Of a stretch of DNA of 64,000 nt, positions 24,809 to 34,225 are shown piece by piece (within the stretch, counting starts at the first letter, position 1; the number at the start of each line of letters is the position of its first letter). The translations under genes were made by a program, and so were the position numbers. The DNA is from Thalassobius sp002708925 (GTDB lineage: Bacteria; Pseudomonadota; Alphaproteobacteria; Rhodobacterales; Rhodobacteraceae): the NCBI RefSeq assembly GCF_049803795.1, contig NZ_JBNAGJ010000002.1:62001-126000 (forward strand). The letters are read 5' to 3'. Under the pieces are notes generated by a model, which had not been told where the DNA came from, did not search any database, and saw nothing but the letters and a program-made list of their open reading frames with translations.

Positions 24809-25416
24809 CACAGCGTCTTCGCCGCCCGCGCCGGCCATTCCGCATCATAGCGCGCGCCGCCCTCTTCCCCGCCAGACGCCTCGGCCAGCAGCTGCCCCAC
24901 CGTCGGCACCCCTGCGGAATCATCACGGGCCCAAATCCCCGCCCGGATCGAGGCCCGCGCACATTGCGTATAAATCTCGCCAATCCGGATCACGATCACC
25001 GTCGCGGGCCGCTTTCCATCCCGCTCAAACCGGCGACACAGGGCCTCATCCGCAGACAGTTTTGCCCGTCCATTCACCCGCACCACCGTGTCCGAGCCCG
25101 CCACCACGAACATCAGCGCCACCCGCTCGTCCCGCACAATATTGCGCAAACTGTCCAGCCGGTTGTTCCCCCGCCAGTCAGGCAAGGCCAGCGTCTGCGG
25201 GTCCAGCTCGGTCACCACCGGCCCGTCATCCCCGCGTGGGCTGCCATCCGTGCCCTCAGGGCCCACGGTGGACAGCACGCAATAGCGCGACGCCATGATC
25301 CAGGTCCGATACAGCGGCGTCAGCTGATGCACCACCTTGCGCACCGAGGCCGCCCCCGGCGTGCCATACAGCGCCTCCAGCGCTTCGATTGTCTCAACCC
25401 AGGCCATCCGGATCAA
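24805..25416 (-). CDS. Pyridoxamine 5'-phosphate oxidase-family flavoprotein
   Basis: This 203-residue protein belongs to the FMN-dependent PPOX-type family (the MSMEG_1061-like group). It has CVLSTVGPEGTDGSPRGDDGPVV, a flavin-binding beta barrel start, and DWRGNNRLDSLRNIVRDERVALMFVV, as in the family. Substrates are unknown; family members include F420- or FMN-dependent reductases. The start could be ATG 25416 or ATG 25407. It overlaps the 3' end of the plsC-type gene by 23 bases, which suggests coupled translation. Confidence 0.83.
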   Translation of the reverse strand: MIRMAWVETIEALEALYGTPGAASVRKVVHQLTPLYRTWIMASRYCVLSTVGPEGTDGSPRGDDGPVVTELDPQTLALPDWRGNNRLDSLRNIVRDERVALMFVVAGSDTVVRVNGRAKLSADEALCRRFERDGKRPATVIVIRIGEIYTQCARASIRAGIWARDDSAGVPTVGQLLAEASGGEEGGARYDAEWPARAAKTLW

Positions 25417-26134
25417 ACCCCGCTTCGCGCATCAACGCATCCGAGGCCGTCTCTACCTCTTCGCTCAAGCGCGCCATATATTCCGATTTGCTTAGCCCCT
25501 GTGTGATCCGGGGCAGAAACTCGACCACGGCCAGACCGGGCTTGCGATAAATCCCGCCCCGCGGCCAGAAAACCCCCACATTGGTGGCCACCGGCACGCA
25601 ATCCTGTTTCAGTTGATGATACAGAACCGCCGTGCCCACCTTATAGGGCGCGCGCACATCGGGGGCGACCCGCGTGCCCTGCGGATAGATCACCAGCTGC
25701 CCTGGCTGCGCCGCGCCGCGTTCCACATCCGAAACCATTTTCTGGATAGCTTGCCCGCGCTTGCCCCGATCAACCGGCACACAGCCGATCCGATAGGCAT
25801 ATTGGCCAATGACCGGCGTGAACAGCAGCTCGCGCTTCATGATGAACTTGCCCGCCGGGATCGCGTTAAAAATCAGCAGAATATCAAAGAAAGACTGGTG
25901 CTTGGCCGCGATCATCACCTCATCCGTCGGGGGGGTGCCCCGCACCTCAGAGCGGATTCCCACCATCCAGCGCGCCATCCAGATCACCACCTTGCAATAG
26001 GATTTGCACACCCAGCGCGCGCCCTTCCGACTGGCCAGCGCCAGCGGGAAAAACACCACGCCCATGATCCCCATCACCGCATAGATCGACATCATGAACA
26101 CGAACGAGCGCACCCAGCGCCAGGCATAGGCCAT
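25394..26134 (-). CDS. plsC: 1-acyl-sn-glycerol-3-phosphate acyltransferase
   Basis: This inner-membrane enzyme makes phosphatidic acid from lysophosphatidic acid and acyl donor. Its 246 residues have an N-terminal membrane helix (FVFMMSIYAVMGIMGVVFF), the HX4D catalytic motif as K-H-Q-S-F-F-D and the substrate motif Y-P-Q-G-T-R in place of the more common FPEGTR. ATG 26134 overlaps the ftsX stop by one base. An in-frame GTG one codon earlier is an alternative start. A genome may hold more than one PlsC, so lysophospholipid acyltransferase is the safe class. Confidence 0.9.
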   Translation of the reverse strand: MAYAWRWVRSFVFMMSIYAVMGIMGVVFFPLALASRKGARWVCKSYCKVVIWMARWMVGIRSEVRGTPPTDEVMIAAKHQSFFDILLIFNAIPAGKFIMKRELLFTPVIGQYAYRIGCVPVDRGKRGQAIQKMVSDVERGAAQPGQLVIYPQGTRVAPDVRAPYKVGTAVLYHQLKQDCVPVATNVGVFWPRGGIYRKPGLAVVEFLPRITQGLSKSEYMARLSEEVETASDALMREAGFDPDGLG

Positions 26135-27036
26135 CACGGCAACTCCCTTAGTGTTTTACGCGCGGCGGCGCGGGTGGCGGCAAAGGCCACGACGGCCGCC
26201 AGCAGCGGAATAAACAGCGGCATCAGCCAATGCGCCCCCTGAAAGCCCAGCCCAGTCAGAAACCCGCCCGAACCCTGCGCCGAGGGCAGCAGGAACACCG
26301 CCACCATGCCCAGCAGCGTGCCGACCGCCGCCCCGCCAAGCCCGCGCAGGGTGAACCGGCGCACGAAGGCGCGGGCGATATAGCTGTCCGTGGCGCCCAC
26401 CAGCCGCAGCACCGCGATCACCCGTGCATTCGCCGCCAGGGCTGCATTCGCCGCCAGGGTGATCATCGCGGCCAGGGCGCCTCCGATCAGCAGGATCGAC
26501 AGCCAGCCCAGCATCCGCAGGCGCGAGGCCGCTCGGATCAGTGGCTTGCGCCAGCGCGTATGGTCATCCAGCACGGCACCGGGCACCTCGGCCTGCAAGC
26601 GCAGCCGCAGGCCGGCCGCGTCAAACCCGTCAGCATTCTCTTTGATTTCAATAAGCTGAGGAATCGGCAGCCCCTCAAGGGGTAGATCCGGGCCGAACCA
26701 GGGCTCCAGCAGGGCGCGCTGTTCGTCCGTGTCCAACGCCCGCGCCGACGCCACCCCCGGCGTGGTTTGCAGCACGTTCAGGGCGGCCTGGGTCTGGGCC
26801 TCGATCTGATCGGTGGGCGCGGAGATCCGCAAGGTCGAGCTGCGGGCCAGCTCTTCGCCCCAGCGATCGGCCAGACGCCCCGCCGCCAGCGATAATGCCA
26901 GCGCAAAGACACACAGAAACGCCATGGCCGCCGCGCTGAACAGGGTCAGCTGCACCGTGAATCCGGACGGAGGCACCGCCCGATCCGCCTGTTTATCCCC
27001 CACCAGAAAGGCCCCGATCCGCCCCAGCGCGTTCAT
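26134..27036 (-). CDS. ftsX: Cell division protein FtsX
   Basis: This is the permease-like partner of FtsE (300 residues). With FtsE it activates peptidoglycan hydrolases at the division site. An N-terminal helix (LTLFSAAAMAFLCVFALALSL) is followed by a periplasmic domain and three C-terminal helices, starting near LGWLSILLIGGALAAMI, AAVGTLLGMVAVFLL and MPLFIPLLAAVVAF. The segment RVIAVLRLVGATDSYIARAF is the conserved cytoplasmic coupling region. ATG 27036 overlaps the ftsE stop in ATGA. Confidence 0.9.
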   Translation of the reverse strand: MNALGRIGAFLVGDKQADRAVPPSGFTVQLTLFSAAAMAFLCVFALALSLAAGRLADRWGEELARSSTLRISAPTDQIEAQTQAALNVLQTTPGVASARALDTDEQRALLEPWFGPDLPLEGLPIPQLIEIKENADGFDAAGLRLRLQAEVPGAVLDDHTRWRKPLIRAASRLRMLGWLSILLIGGALAAMITLAANAALAANARVIAVLRLVGATDSYIARAFVRRFTLRGLGGAAVGTLLGMVAVFLLPSAQGSGGFLTGLGFQGAHWLMPLFIPLLAAVVAFAATRAAARKTLRELP

Positions 27037-27710
27037 AGATCCGCCCCCGCCAGTTGCAGCCGCCGGTTCGAGATCCGCAGCACCCGCGCCTGCACCTGAT
27101 TCTTGGCGGCGCGGATCAGGTTCAGGTCATGGGTGGCCACCATGATCGTCTTGCCCATCCGGTTCAGTTCCAGCAGCAATTGCAGCAGACGCTGAGACAT
27201 TTCCCAGTCGATATTGCCCGTTGGCTCATCCGCTAGAATGACGTCGGGCGACATGATCACCGCCCGCGCCAGCGCCGCGCGTTGCCGCTCGCCGCCCGAC
27301 AGTTCGGGGGGCAGCGCCTCGGCCCGGTTGCTGAGCCCCACCCATTTGAGCAGCTCGCGCAGGTTGCTTAGCTCGGCGATGCTGTCCTGCCCCGCCACGG
27401 TCAGCGGCAGGGCGACATTTTCGGTGACGCTCAGGTGATCCAGAAACTGGCAATCCTGATGCACCACCCCCACCCGCCGGCGCATCATGGCCACGTCATC
27501 GCGGCTCATGTCGCGCACATCGGCGCCAAACAAACGCGTATGCCCCGCCGTAGGCACCAGCGCGCCGTAACACAGTTTCAGAAACGTCGTCTTGCCCGCG
27601 CCCGACGGCCCGGTCAGGAAATGGAACGATCCGGGGGACAGCTTGAGCGAGATTTCGCTCAGCAGCTCGCCTCCGCCATAGCTATAGGCCACATTTTCCA
27701 GCTCGATCAC
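27033..27710 (-). CDS. ftsE: Cell division ATP-binding protein FtsE
   Basis: This ABC-type ATPase pairs with FtsX (225 residues). The Walker A is GPSGAGKTT, the signature LSGGERQRAALARA and the Walker B VILADEPTGNID. I chose GTG 27710 because the domain starts there (VIELENVAYSYGG) and AAGGGAAG lies 6 bases upstream. An extension to ATG 27830 would add 40 residues with no homology. It is divergent from the zinc-ribbon gene at 27869. Confidence 0.92.
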   Translation of the reverse strand: MIELENVAYSYGGGELLSEISLKLSPGSFHFLTGPSGAGKTTFLKLCYGALVPTAGHTRLFGADVRDMSRDDVAMMRRRVGVVHQDCQFLDHLSVTENVALPLTVAGQDSIAELSNLRELLKWVGLSNRAEALPPELSGGERQRAALARAVIMSPDVILADEPTGNIDWEMSQRLLQLLLELNRMGKTIMVATHDLNLIRAAKNQVQARVLRISNRRLQLAGADL

Positions 27711-27868
27711 GGATTGCTTCCCTTGTTGCTGCCCTGTTCTGCAACACGAAGGCCACAGTTGCAATCCGGCAGGCATATGATTGCTTTGCACTTTTCCGCC
27801 GACCGCATACACCATATAGTAACGCAGCACCCCAGCGGTGCATCAGGAAATGGCTCTGAGGGGGCGGG

Positions 27869-28741
27869 ATGCGGCTGATTTGCCCAAATTGCGGCGCGCA
27901 ATACGAGGTACCTGACGGGGTGATCCCCGAGCAGGGCCGTGATGTTCAATGTTCCAGCTGTGCGCATACCTGGTTTCAACCCCATCCCGATCACGATTCC
28001 GGTCTGGCCGAGGAATTGGGCCAAGAGCTGCCCTCGGAGCCCGAAACCGTGGCCGAATATGAGGACGCGCTGCCGCCAGAGGACACGTTCGAAGACGCCC
28101 CCCCCGCCGAGGATTCCCCCGAAGAAGAGCCCGCCCCCGAAACGCCCTCGCGCCGGGAACTGGACCCTTCGATTGCGGAACTTCTGCGCGAAGAGGCCGA
28201 GTTCGAAACCCAGCAGCGCGCGGCGGAATCCGGTGGGTTGGAAACGCAACCCGAACTGGGCTTGCAAGAGCCCGCCCCCGACGAAGCCGCACGCCGCGCG
28301 CTGGAGGCCCGCCGCCGGATGGCCAGCCGCAAGGGCGTGGACGAGACCGAACTGGACGCCTCTGCCGACACCGCAGAGCCCGCGGAAGAAGAGATCGCCT
28401 CGCGCCGGGATCTGCTGCCCGATATTGAGGAAATCAACTCGTCCCTGAACGCCGACAGCCGCCGCCCCGCGCGGGCGGATGACCATGTTCCGGGGATGGA
28501 AACCGGCACGGGGCCGCGCTCGGGCGGGTTCCGGGGCGGGGTCTTGCTGGGGCTGTTGCTGATCGGCCTGCTGTGGGCGCTCTATGCGTTCAGCGATCAG
28601 ATCGCCGCCCAGGTGCCGCAGCTGGCCAGCCCACTGGAGCAATACAGCCAAACCGTGGACAAGGGCCGCCTGTGGCTAGATGAACAGACCAAAGCCCTGC
28701 TGATCAAACTGGATTCGATGGCCGCCGCCAGCGAGCAGTAA
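27869..28741 (+). CDS. Zinc-ribbon (MJ0042-type) membrane protein
   Basis: This 290-residue protein starts with a MJ0042-type zinc ribbon, C-P-N-C at residues 5-8 and C-S-S-C at residues 28-31. A long acidic Glu/Pro-rich low-complexity middle follows (about residues 45-205), then one membrane helix GGVLLGLLLIGLLWALYAF and a short periplasmic tail. This architecture is widespread in alphaproteobacteria and often lies beside ftsE/ftsX; the function is unknown. It is divergent from ftsE and its stop is 3 bases from the stop of rlmJ. Confidence 0.85.
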   Translation: MRLICPNCGAQYEVPDGVIPEQGRDVQCSSCAHTWFQPHPDHDSGLAEELGQELPSEPETVAEYEDALPPEDTFEDAPPAEDSPEEEPAPETPSRRELDPSIAELLREEAEFETQQRAAESGGLETQPELGLQEPAPDEAARRALEARRRMASRKGVDETELDASADTAEPAEEEIASRRDLLPDIEEINSSLNADSRRPARADDHVPGMETGTGPRSGGFRGGVLLGLLLIGLLWALYAFSDQIAAQVPQLASPLEQYSQTVDKGRLWLDEQTKALLIKLDSMAAASEQ

Positions 28742-28744
28742 CGC

Positions 28745-29530
28745 TCAGAGCGCGGCAAACATCCGGTCCAGCGCCTGCGCGTCCGCCTCGGTGCCCCAGG
28801 GGGTATTCAGAATGAACATGCCCGTGCCGATCATCCGGTGCCCCGCCCGAACCGGCGGAAAGGTCAGCTCATGCCGCAGCACTTTGGGCAGGTTCAGCGC
28901 CTCCAGCGCTTTCAGCATCGGGCCATGCGCCCCCGAGGTCAGAATCGGATACCACAGCGCAATCACCCCCACGTTCCATTTGCGGTGCAGCTTGGCGATG
29001 GTTTTGGGGATCGCGTCGTAATCGGCCTTTACCTCATAGGACGGGTCAATCAGCATCAGCCCGCGGCGCGGATCGGGCGGGCAGATCGCCTGCGCCATCG
29101 CGAACCCGTCCCGCCTGATGATATGCGCGCCGGTCCCGGCCATGGCCCGCGTCAGGGCCGCGTTTTCCTGCGGGTGCAGCTCGGCCAGGTGCAGGCGATC
29201 CTGCGGGCGCAGGCATGTCGCCGCCAACACCGGAGACCCCGGATAAGCCCGCGCCCCATGTGCCCCGCGCACCCTGGCCAGGGCCTGCGCATAGGGGTGG
29301 CCCTGGGGCAGCAGACCGCGCGATTGGATCAGGTCGATCCCGGCGGCGGCCTCGCCGGTTTTGACGGCCTCGGGCGCATCCAGCTGATACAGGCCCCGGC
29401 CGGCGTGGGTCTCTAGATAGCTGAGCGGTTTATCCTTGCGCGTCATATAGCCCAGCATCGCGCACAGCAGCGCGTGCTTTTGCACATCGGCCAGATTCCC
29501 CGCGTGATAGATATGCTGATACGAAAGCAT
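28745..29530 (-). CDS. rlmJ: 23S rRNA (adenine-2030-N6)-methyltransferase
   Basis: This enzyme methylates A2030 of 23S rRNA. The 261 residues start MLSYQHIYHAGNLADVQKH, the family hallmark, followed by LSYLETHAGRGLYQL for the S-adenosylmethionine site and the N6-methyltransferase motif IDPSYE (DPPY-like). The ATG at 29530 gives the standard start; the in-frame upstream ATG at 29596 has no support. It is convergent with the zinc-ribbon gene. Confidence 0.93.
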   Translation of the reverse strand: MLSYQHIYHAGNLADVQKHALLCAMLGYMTRKDKPLSYLETHAGRGLYQLDAPEAVKTGEAAAGIDLIQSRGLLPQGHPYAQALARVRGAHGARAYPGSPVLAATCLRPQDRLHLAELHPQENAALTRAMAGTGAHIIRRDGFAMAQAICPPDPRRGLMLIDPSYEVKADYDAIPKTIAKLHRKWNVGVIALWYPILTSGAHGPMLKALEALNLPKVLRHELTFPPVRAGHRMIGTGMFILNTPWGTEADAQALDRMFAAL

Positions 29531-29758
29531 GGCCCGCCCTTTGACTGATCTGAGGTGGCTGATACAGCCCCCGCCCCTGCCGATGCAATCACCCATCCTT
29601 GGCGCGAGGGCCGCAACACTGGCAAATTCGCGCTGATTTGCGCAGGTTCCGGGGGGATCGGGCCTTTTCCATTCCGGCCCCCGCCCCTATAAGCACATAT
29701 GGTCCCGCCCTCAGAGTCGGGGCCCTAATGGGGATTCGAGCGCGGGATTTCACGCAGT

Positions 29759-30805
29759 ATGGCTTTGTTCGAAAAAATGCCCGGCCTGTTTTCGTCGGAT
29801 ATGGCGATTGACCTGGGCACGGCGAATACGCTGGTTTACGTCAAAGGGCGCGGGATCGTGCTAAGTGAACCGTCGGTGGTGGCCTATCACATCAAGGACG
29901 GCATCAAAAAGGTGCTGGCCGTCGGCGAAGACGCCAAGCTGATGCTGGGCCGCACCCCCGGCTCGATCGAGGCCATCCGCCCGATGCGCGACGGCGTGAT
30001 CGCCGATTTCGATGTGGCCGAGGAAATGATCAAACATTTCATCCGCAAGGTGCACAAACGCTCGACCTTCTCGAAGCCGAAAATCATCGTCTGTGTGCCG
30101 CATGGCGCAACGCCTGTTGAAAAACGCGCGATCCGTCAGTCGGTTCTGTCTGCGGGTGCGCGCCGTGCCGGCCTGATTGCGGAACCCATCGCGGCGGCCA
30201 TTGGCGCGGGGATGCCGATCACCGACCCGACCGGCAACATGGTCGTGGACATCGGTGGCGGCACCACCGAGGTGGCGGTTCTGTCGCTGGGCGACATCGT
30301 GTATGCGCGATCCGTCCGCGTCGGCGGGGACCGCATGGACGAGGCGATCATCAACTACCTGCGCCGCCAGCAGAACCTGCTGGTGGGCGAAGCCACCGCC
30401 GAACGGATCAAAACCAGCATCGGCACCGCCCGGATGCCCGACGATGGGCGCGGGGCCTCGATGCAGATCCGGGGGCGTGACCTGCTGAACGGCGTGCCCA
30501 AGGAAACCGAGATCAGCCAGGCTCAGGTGGCCGAGGCGCTGGCCGAACCCGTCCAGCAAATCTGCGAGGCGGTGATGACCGCGCTAGAGGCAACCCCGCC
30601 CGATCTGGCTGCCGATATTGTGGACCGCGGCGTGATGCTGACGGGCGGCGGCGCGCTGCTGGGCGAGCTGGATCTGGCCCTGCGCGAACAGACCGGCCTG
30701 GCCGTTTCCATCGCGGACGAAAGCCTGAACTGCGTGGCCCTGGGCACGGGCAAGGCGCTGGAATATGAAAAACAGCTGCGCCACGCGATTGACTACGACA
30801 GCTAA
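29759..30805 (+). CDS. mreB: Rod shape-determining protein MreB
   Basis: This bacterial actin forms membrane-bound filaments that guide lateral-wall synthesis (348 residues). The phosphate-1 loop IDLGTANTLVY, phosphate-2 VVDIGGGTTEVAVL and adenosine motif MLTGGGALLGEL are all present. The N terminus MALFEKMPGLFSS is amphipathic, as expected for membrane contact. It is the first gene of mreBCD-mrdA-rodA. The 228 bases upstream hold no gene. Confidence 0.97.
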   Translation: MALFEKMPGLFSSDMAIDLGTANTLVYVKGRGIVLSEPSVVAYHIKDGIKKVLAVGEDAKLMLGRTPGSIEAIRPMRDGVIADFDVAEEMIKHFIRKVHKRSTFSKPKIIVCVPHGATPVEKRAIRQSVLSAGARRAGLIAEPIAAAIGAGMPITDPTGNMVVDIGGGTTEVAVLSLGDIVYARSVRVGGDRMDEAIINYLRRQQNLLVGEATAERIKTSIGTARMPDDGRGASMQIRGRDLLNGVPKETEISQAQVAEALAEPVQQICEAVMTALEATPPDLAADIVDRGVMLTGGGALLGELDLALREQTGLAVSIADESLNCVALGTGKALEYEKQLRHAIDYDS

Positions 30806-30835
30806 CATGCCCAACTTTCCCTGAAAGGGGGACGC

Positions 30836-31753
30836 TTGGCCAAGGACAAGACACAAGACGAGGATTTCATTGCCCCTCTGAAGCGGCTGCTGACAGGGGT
30901 TGTGATCCTGTGTCTGATCGGCATCTTCATTCTGTGGCGGATTGACAGCCCCCGCGTGGAACGGTTCCGCGCGCAGGTGATTGATACCGTGGTGCCCAGT
31001 TTCGACTGGGCCATGGCGCCGGTTACGGGGGCGGTGAATCTGGTGCGCGATTTTCAGTCCTACCGCCGGATTGTCGAACAAAACCAGGAATTGCGCCGCG
31101 AATTGCAGCAGATGAAGGCCTGGAAAGAGGCCGCCCTGCAACTGGAGCAGGAAAACGCTCGCCTGCTGGACCTGAACAACGTCCGTCTGGACCCGCGCCT
31201 GACCTATGTCACCGGGGTGGTGATGGCGGACAGCGGGTCTCCGTTCCGGCAATCGGTGCTGCTGAATGTGGGGCATCGCGACGGGATCGTCGATGGCTGG
31301 GCCACGATGGACGGGATCGGCCTGGTGGGGCGGATTTCGGGCGTGGGGCGCAATACGGCGCGGGTCATTCTGCTGACCGACACGTCCTCGCGCATTCCGG
31401 CGATTATCCCGCGCTCGGGGCAGACGGCGATTGTGATGGGCGACAATACCGCCGCGCCGCTGGTATCCTTTCTGGAAAGCCCTGAAAAAGTGCGGCCGGG
31501 GGATCGCGTTGTGTCCTCGGGGGATGGCGGGGTGTTTCCCGCCGGACTGCTGATCGGCCAGGTTGCCCAAGACCCCGGAGGCCGTCTGCGCGTGCGTCTG
31601 GCCGCCGATTACGAGCGCCTGGAATACCTGCGCGTGCTGCGCAACCCCGGCACTCAGGCCATCACCGATCATGGTGCGCTGATCGCGCCGGCAGAGGGAG
31701 AGACCACGGAGCCGGACCTGCCCCAGGACGCGCTGGAGGCAATCAATGACTGA
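30836..31753 (+). CDS. mreC: Rod shape-determining protein MreC
   Basis: This membrane protein has one N-terminal helix (LLTGVVILCLIGIFILW), a coiled coil (about residues 70-110, rich in Glu, Gln and Leu) and a periplasmic beta-barrel domain with VRPGDRVVSSGDGGVFPAGL. It links MreB to the wall synthase PBP2. The start is a TTG at 30836, supported by GAAAGGGGG 6 bases upstream and the absence of a nearby in-frame ATG. It overlaps mreD by 8 bases. Confidence 0.93.
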   Translation: MAKDKTQDEDFIAPLKRLLTGVVILCLIGIFILWRIDSPRVERFRAQVIDTVVPSFDWAMAPVTGAVNLVRDFQSYRRIVEQNQELRRELQQMKAWKEAALQLEQENARLLDLNNVRLDPRLTYVTGVVMADSGSPFRQSVLLNVGHRDGIVDGWATMDGIGLVGRISGVGRNTARVILLTDTSSRIPAIIPRSGQTAIVMGDNTAAPLVSFLESPEKVRPGDRVVSSGDGGVFPAGLLIGQVAQDPGGRLRVRLAADYERLEYLRVLRNPGTQAITDHGALIAPAEGETTEPDLPQDALEAIND

Positions 31754-32285
31754 AAACACCCCTGCCCGGCTTTGGCTGATGCGCGCCGGATATGTGGCGC
31801 TGGGGCTGATGGTCATCTTTTTCCAGCTGCTGCCGCTGGAAACCCTGCCGCGCCGGTTCACCGGGCCGGACCTGATGATTGCCTTTACCTTTGCCTGGGC
31901 TGTGCGCCGTCCCGATTATGTGCCCGCCCTACTGGTGGCCGGGCTGATGCTGATGACCGACCTGCTGCTTCAGCGCCCGCCCGGCCTGCTGGCGGTGCTG
32001 ATCGTTCTGACAACCCAGGCGCTGAAACGGCGCGCTCCGGGGCTGCGCGACCAGACCTTTGCGGTAGAGTGGCTGGTGGTCTCGCTGGCGGCGCTGTTTG
32101 TGATGCTGGGCAATCGGCTGATCCTGGCGGTGCTGCTGATCCCGCAGGCACCGATGGGGCTGACCTTGATACAGACGGCCATGACGGTGCTGACCTACCC
32201 GTTGGTGGCGGCGCTTACGGCCTATGCCTTTGGCGTGCAGAAATTGCAGCCCGGTGACGCCGATGTGATCGGAGGCAAAGCATGA
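31746..32285 (+). CDS. mreD: Rod shape-determining protein MreD
   Basis: This small integral membrane protein (179 residues) of the rod complex has five to six hydrophobic helices, including YVALGLMVIFFQLLPL and LLVAGLMLMTDLLLQRPPGL, the conserved DLLLQRP-type region. It is recognised mainly by position between mreC and mrdA and by the helix pattern. ATG 31746 lies within the mreC end, and its own stop overlaps the mrdA start in ATGA. Confidence 0.9.
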   Translation: MTENTPARLWLMRAGYVALGLMVIFFQLLPLETLPRRFTGPDLMIAFTFAWAVRRPDYVPALLVAGLMLMTDLLLQRPPGLLAVLIVLTTQALKRRAPGLRDQTFAVEWLVVSLAALFVMLGNRLILAVLLIPQAPMGLTLIQTAMTVLTYPLVAALTAYAFGVQKLQPGDADVIGGKA

Positions 32286-34225
32286 AACGTCCCTCCAAAG
32301 ACAGTGCCGAAAGCACACGGATCATTTCGCGGCGCGGGCTGGTTGTGGGCGGGCTGCAACTGGGCTTTGCCGCGATGCTGGCCGCACGGATGCGGTATAT
32401 GCAGGTCGAACAGGCCGATCAGTTCCGCCTGCTGGCCGAAGAAAACCGCATCAACGTGCGCCTGATTCCCCCCGCCCGAGGCGAGATTTTCGACCGTCAC
32501 GGGATGGCTCTGGCCAAGAACGAGCCCTCGTACCGGCTGACCATGGTGCGCGAGGATGCCGGCGATGTGGATGCGGTGATCGCGCGCCTGTCGCAACTGG
32601 TCGAGCTGGATGACGAAGACCTGAACCGCGCCCTGACGGAAATGAAACGCAGCGCGCCCTTTTTGCCCGTCACCATCGCGGATCGGGTCAGCTGGGAGGA
32701 CATCAGCCGCGTTGCCGTGAATGCCCCCGCCCTGCCCGGCGTCACCCCCGAGGTGGGGCTTTCGCGCGATTATCCTCTGGGTGTCGATTATGCCAATGTG
32801 ATCGGCTATGTGGGCCCCGTGTCCGATTATGACCTCTCGAAAATCGAGGATCCGGACCAGCTGCTGCGCATCCCCCGGTTCCAGATCGGCAAGGTCGGGC
32901 TTGAGGCCAAGATGGAGGACAACCTGCGCGGCAAGGCCGGCACCAAACGGGTTGAGGTAAACGCCGTCGGCCGCGTCATGCGCGAGCTGGACCGAATCGA
33001 GGGCCAGCCCGGCGCGAACGTGCAGATGACGATTGACCACCGGCTGCAAAACTACGTTCAGGCCCGGCTGGGCAACGAAAGCGCCGCCGCCGTGATCATG
33101 GATTGCGAAAACGGAGATATTCTGGCCATTGGCTCGGCCCCCAGTTTCGATCCAAACCTGTTTGTGCGGGGAATCTCTGTCAGCGACTATAAAAACCTGA
33201 CCGAGAACAAATACCGCCCGCTGGCCTCGAAATCGGTGCAGGGGCTGTATCCGCCGGGGTCCACGTTCAAAATGGTCACGGCCCTGGCCGCGCTGGAGGA
33301 GGGCGTTATCGCCCCCGAGGAAACCGTCTGGTGCCCCGGCTATGTCGAAGTCGCCAACCGCCGGTTCCACTGCTGGAAACGCGCCGGGCACGGGCATGTG
33401 GACCTGCGCAGCTCGTTACGCGAAAGCTGCGATGTCTACTATTACGACGTCGCCCTGCGGGTCGGAATCGAGAAGATCAGCGCCATGGCGCACCGTCTGG
33501 GGCTGGGCGAGCGCTATGACATCCCGATGTCTGCCGTCGCCCGTGGCCGCGCCCCCACCAAGGAGTGGAAACTGTCGAATTACGGGCAGGACTGGGTGAT
33601 CGGCGACACGGTGAATGCCTCGATCGGGCAGGGCTATGTGCTGTCCTCGCCGCTGCAACTGGCCGTCATGAGCGCGCGCCTGGCCACTGGCCGCTCCGTC
33701 ACCCCGCGGCTGCTGAAATCGGTGGACGGGATAGAGCAGCCCTCGGGCCGGGGCGCGGATATGGGGCTGAACGAAAACCACCTGCGCCAGATTCGCCGCG
33801 CAATGTTCGAAGTGTCCAATAACCGACGGGGCACGGCCTATCGCAGCCGGATCATCGCCGAGGATCTGCGCATGGCCGGCAAAACCGGCACCAGCCAGGT
33901 GCGCAACATCACCGCCGCCGAACGCGCGCGCGGCGTGACCCGAAACGAGGATCTGCCCTGGGAACGGCGCGACCATGCCTTGTTCGTGAATTTCGCCCCC
34001 TTCGACAATCCGCGCTATGCGGTGGCCGTGGTGGTGGAACATGGCGGGGGCGGCTCGAAGGCCGCGGCGCCGATTGCGCGCGACATCACCTTGCAGGCGC
34101 TTTACGATGGCGATCCCCCGCTTGAGGCCTACCCGGTTGCGGATCGGGACCGGATCAGAGCGCTACAAGACCGCCTGCGCCGCGAACGCCCGGATTTCGG
34201 CGCCACCGGGAAGGCGCGCACATGA
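32282..34225 (+). CDS. mrdA: Penicillin-binding protein 2
   Basis: This monofunctional transpeptidase of the elongation complex has 647 residues. A short N-terminal helix is followed by a dimerisation domain (PARGEIFDRHG) and the transpeptidase domain, with catalytic Ser in PPGSTFKM, the second motif S-C-D and the third motif K-T-G-T-S. It overlaps mreD and rodA by 4 bases each, consistent with tightly coupled translation of the rod genes. Confidence 0.97.
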   Translation: MKRPSKDSAESTRIISRRGLVVGGLQLGFAAMLAARMRYMQVEQADQFRLLAEENRINVRLIPPARGEIFDRHGMALAKNEPSYRLTMVREDAGDVDAVIARLSQLVELDDEDLNRALTEMKRSAPFLPVTIADRVSWEDISRVAVNAPALPGVTPEVGLSRDYPLGVDYANVIGYVGPVSDYDLSKIEDPDQLLRIPRFQIGKVGLEAKMEDNLRGKAGTKRVEVNAVGRVMRELDRIEGQPGANVQMTIDHRLQNYVQARLGNESAAAVIMDCENGDILAIGSAPSFDPNLFVRGISVSDYKNLTENKYRPLASKSVQGLYPPGSTFKMVTALAALEEGVIAPEETVWCPGYVEVANRRFHCWKRAGHGHVDLRSSLRESCDVYYYDVALRVGIEKISAMAHRLGLGERYDIPMSAVARGRAPTKEWKLSNYGQDWVIGDTVNASIGQGYVLSSPLQLAVMSARLATGRSVTPRLLKSVDGIEQPSGRGADMGLNENHLRQIRRAMFEVSNNRRGTAYRSRIIAEDLRMAGKTGTSQVRNITAAERARGVTRNEDLPWERRDHALFVNFAPFDNPRYAVAVVVEHGGGGSKAAAPIARDITLQALYDGDPPLEAYPVADRDRIRALQDRLRRERPDFGATGKART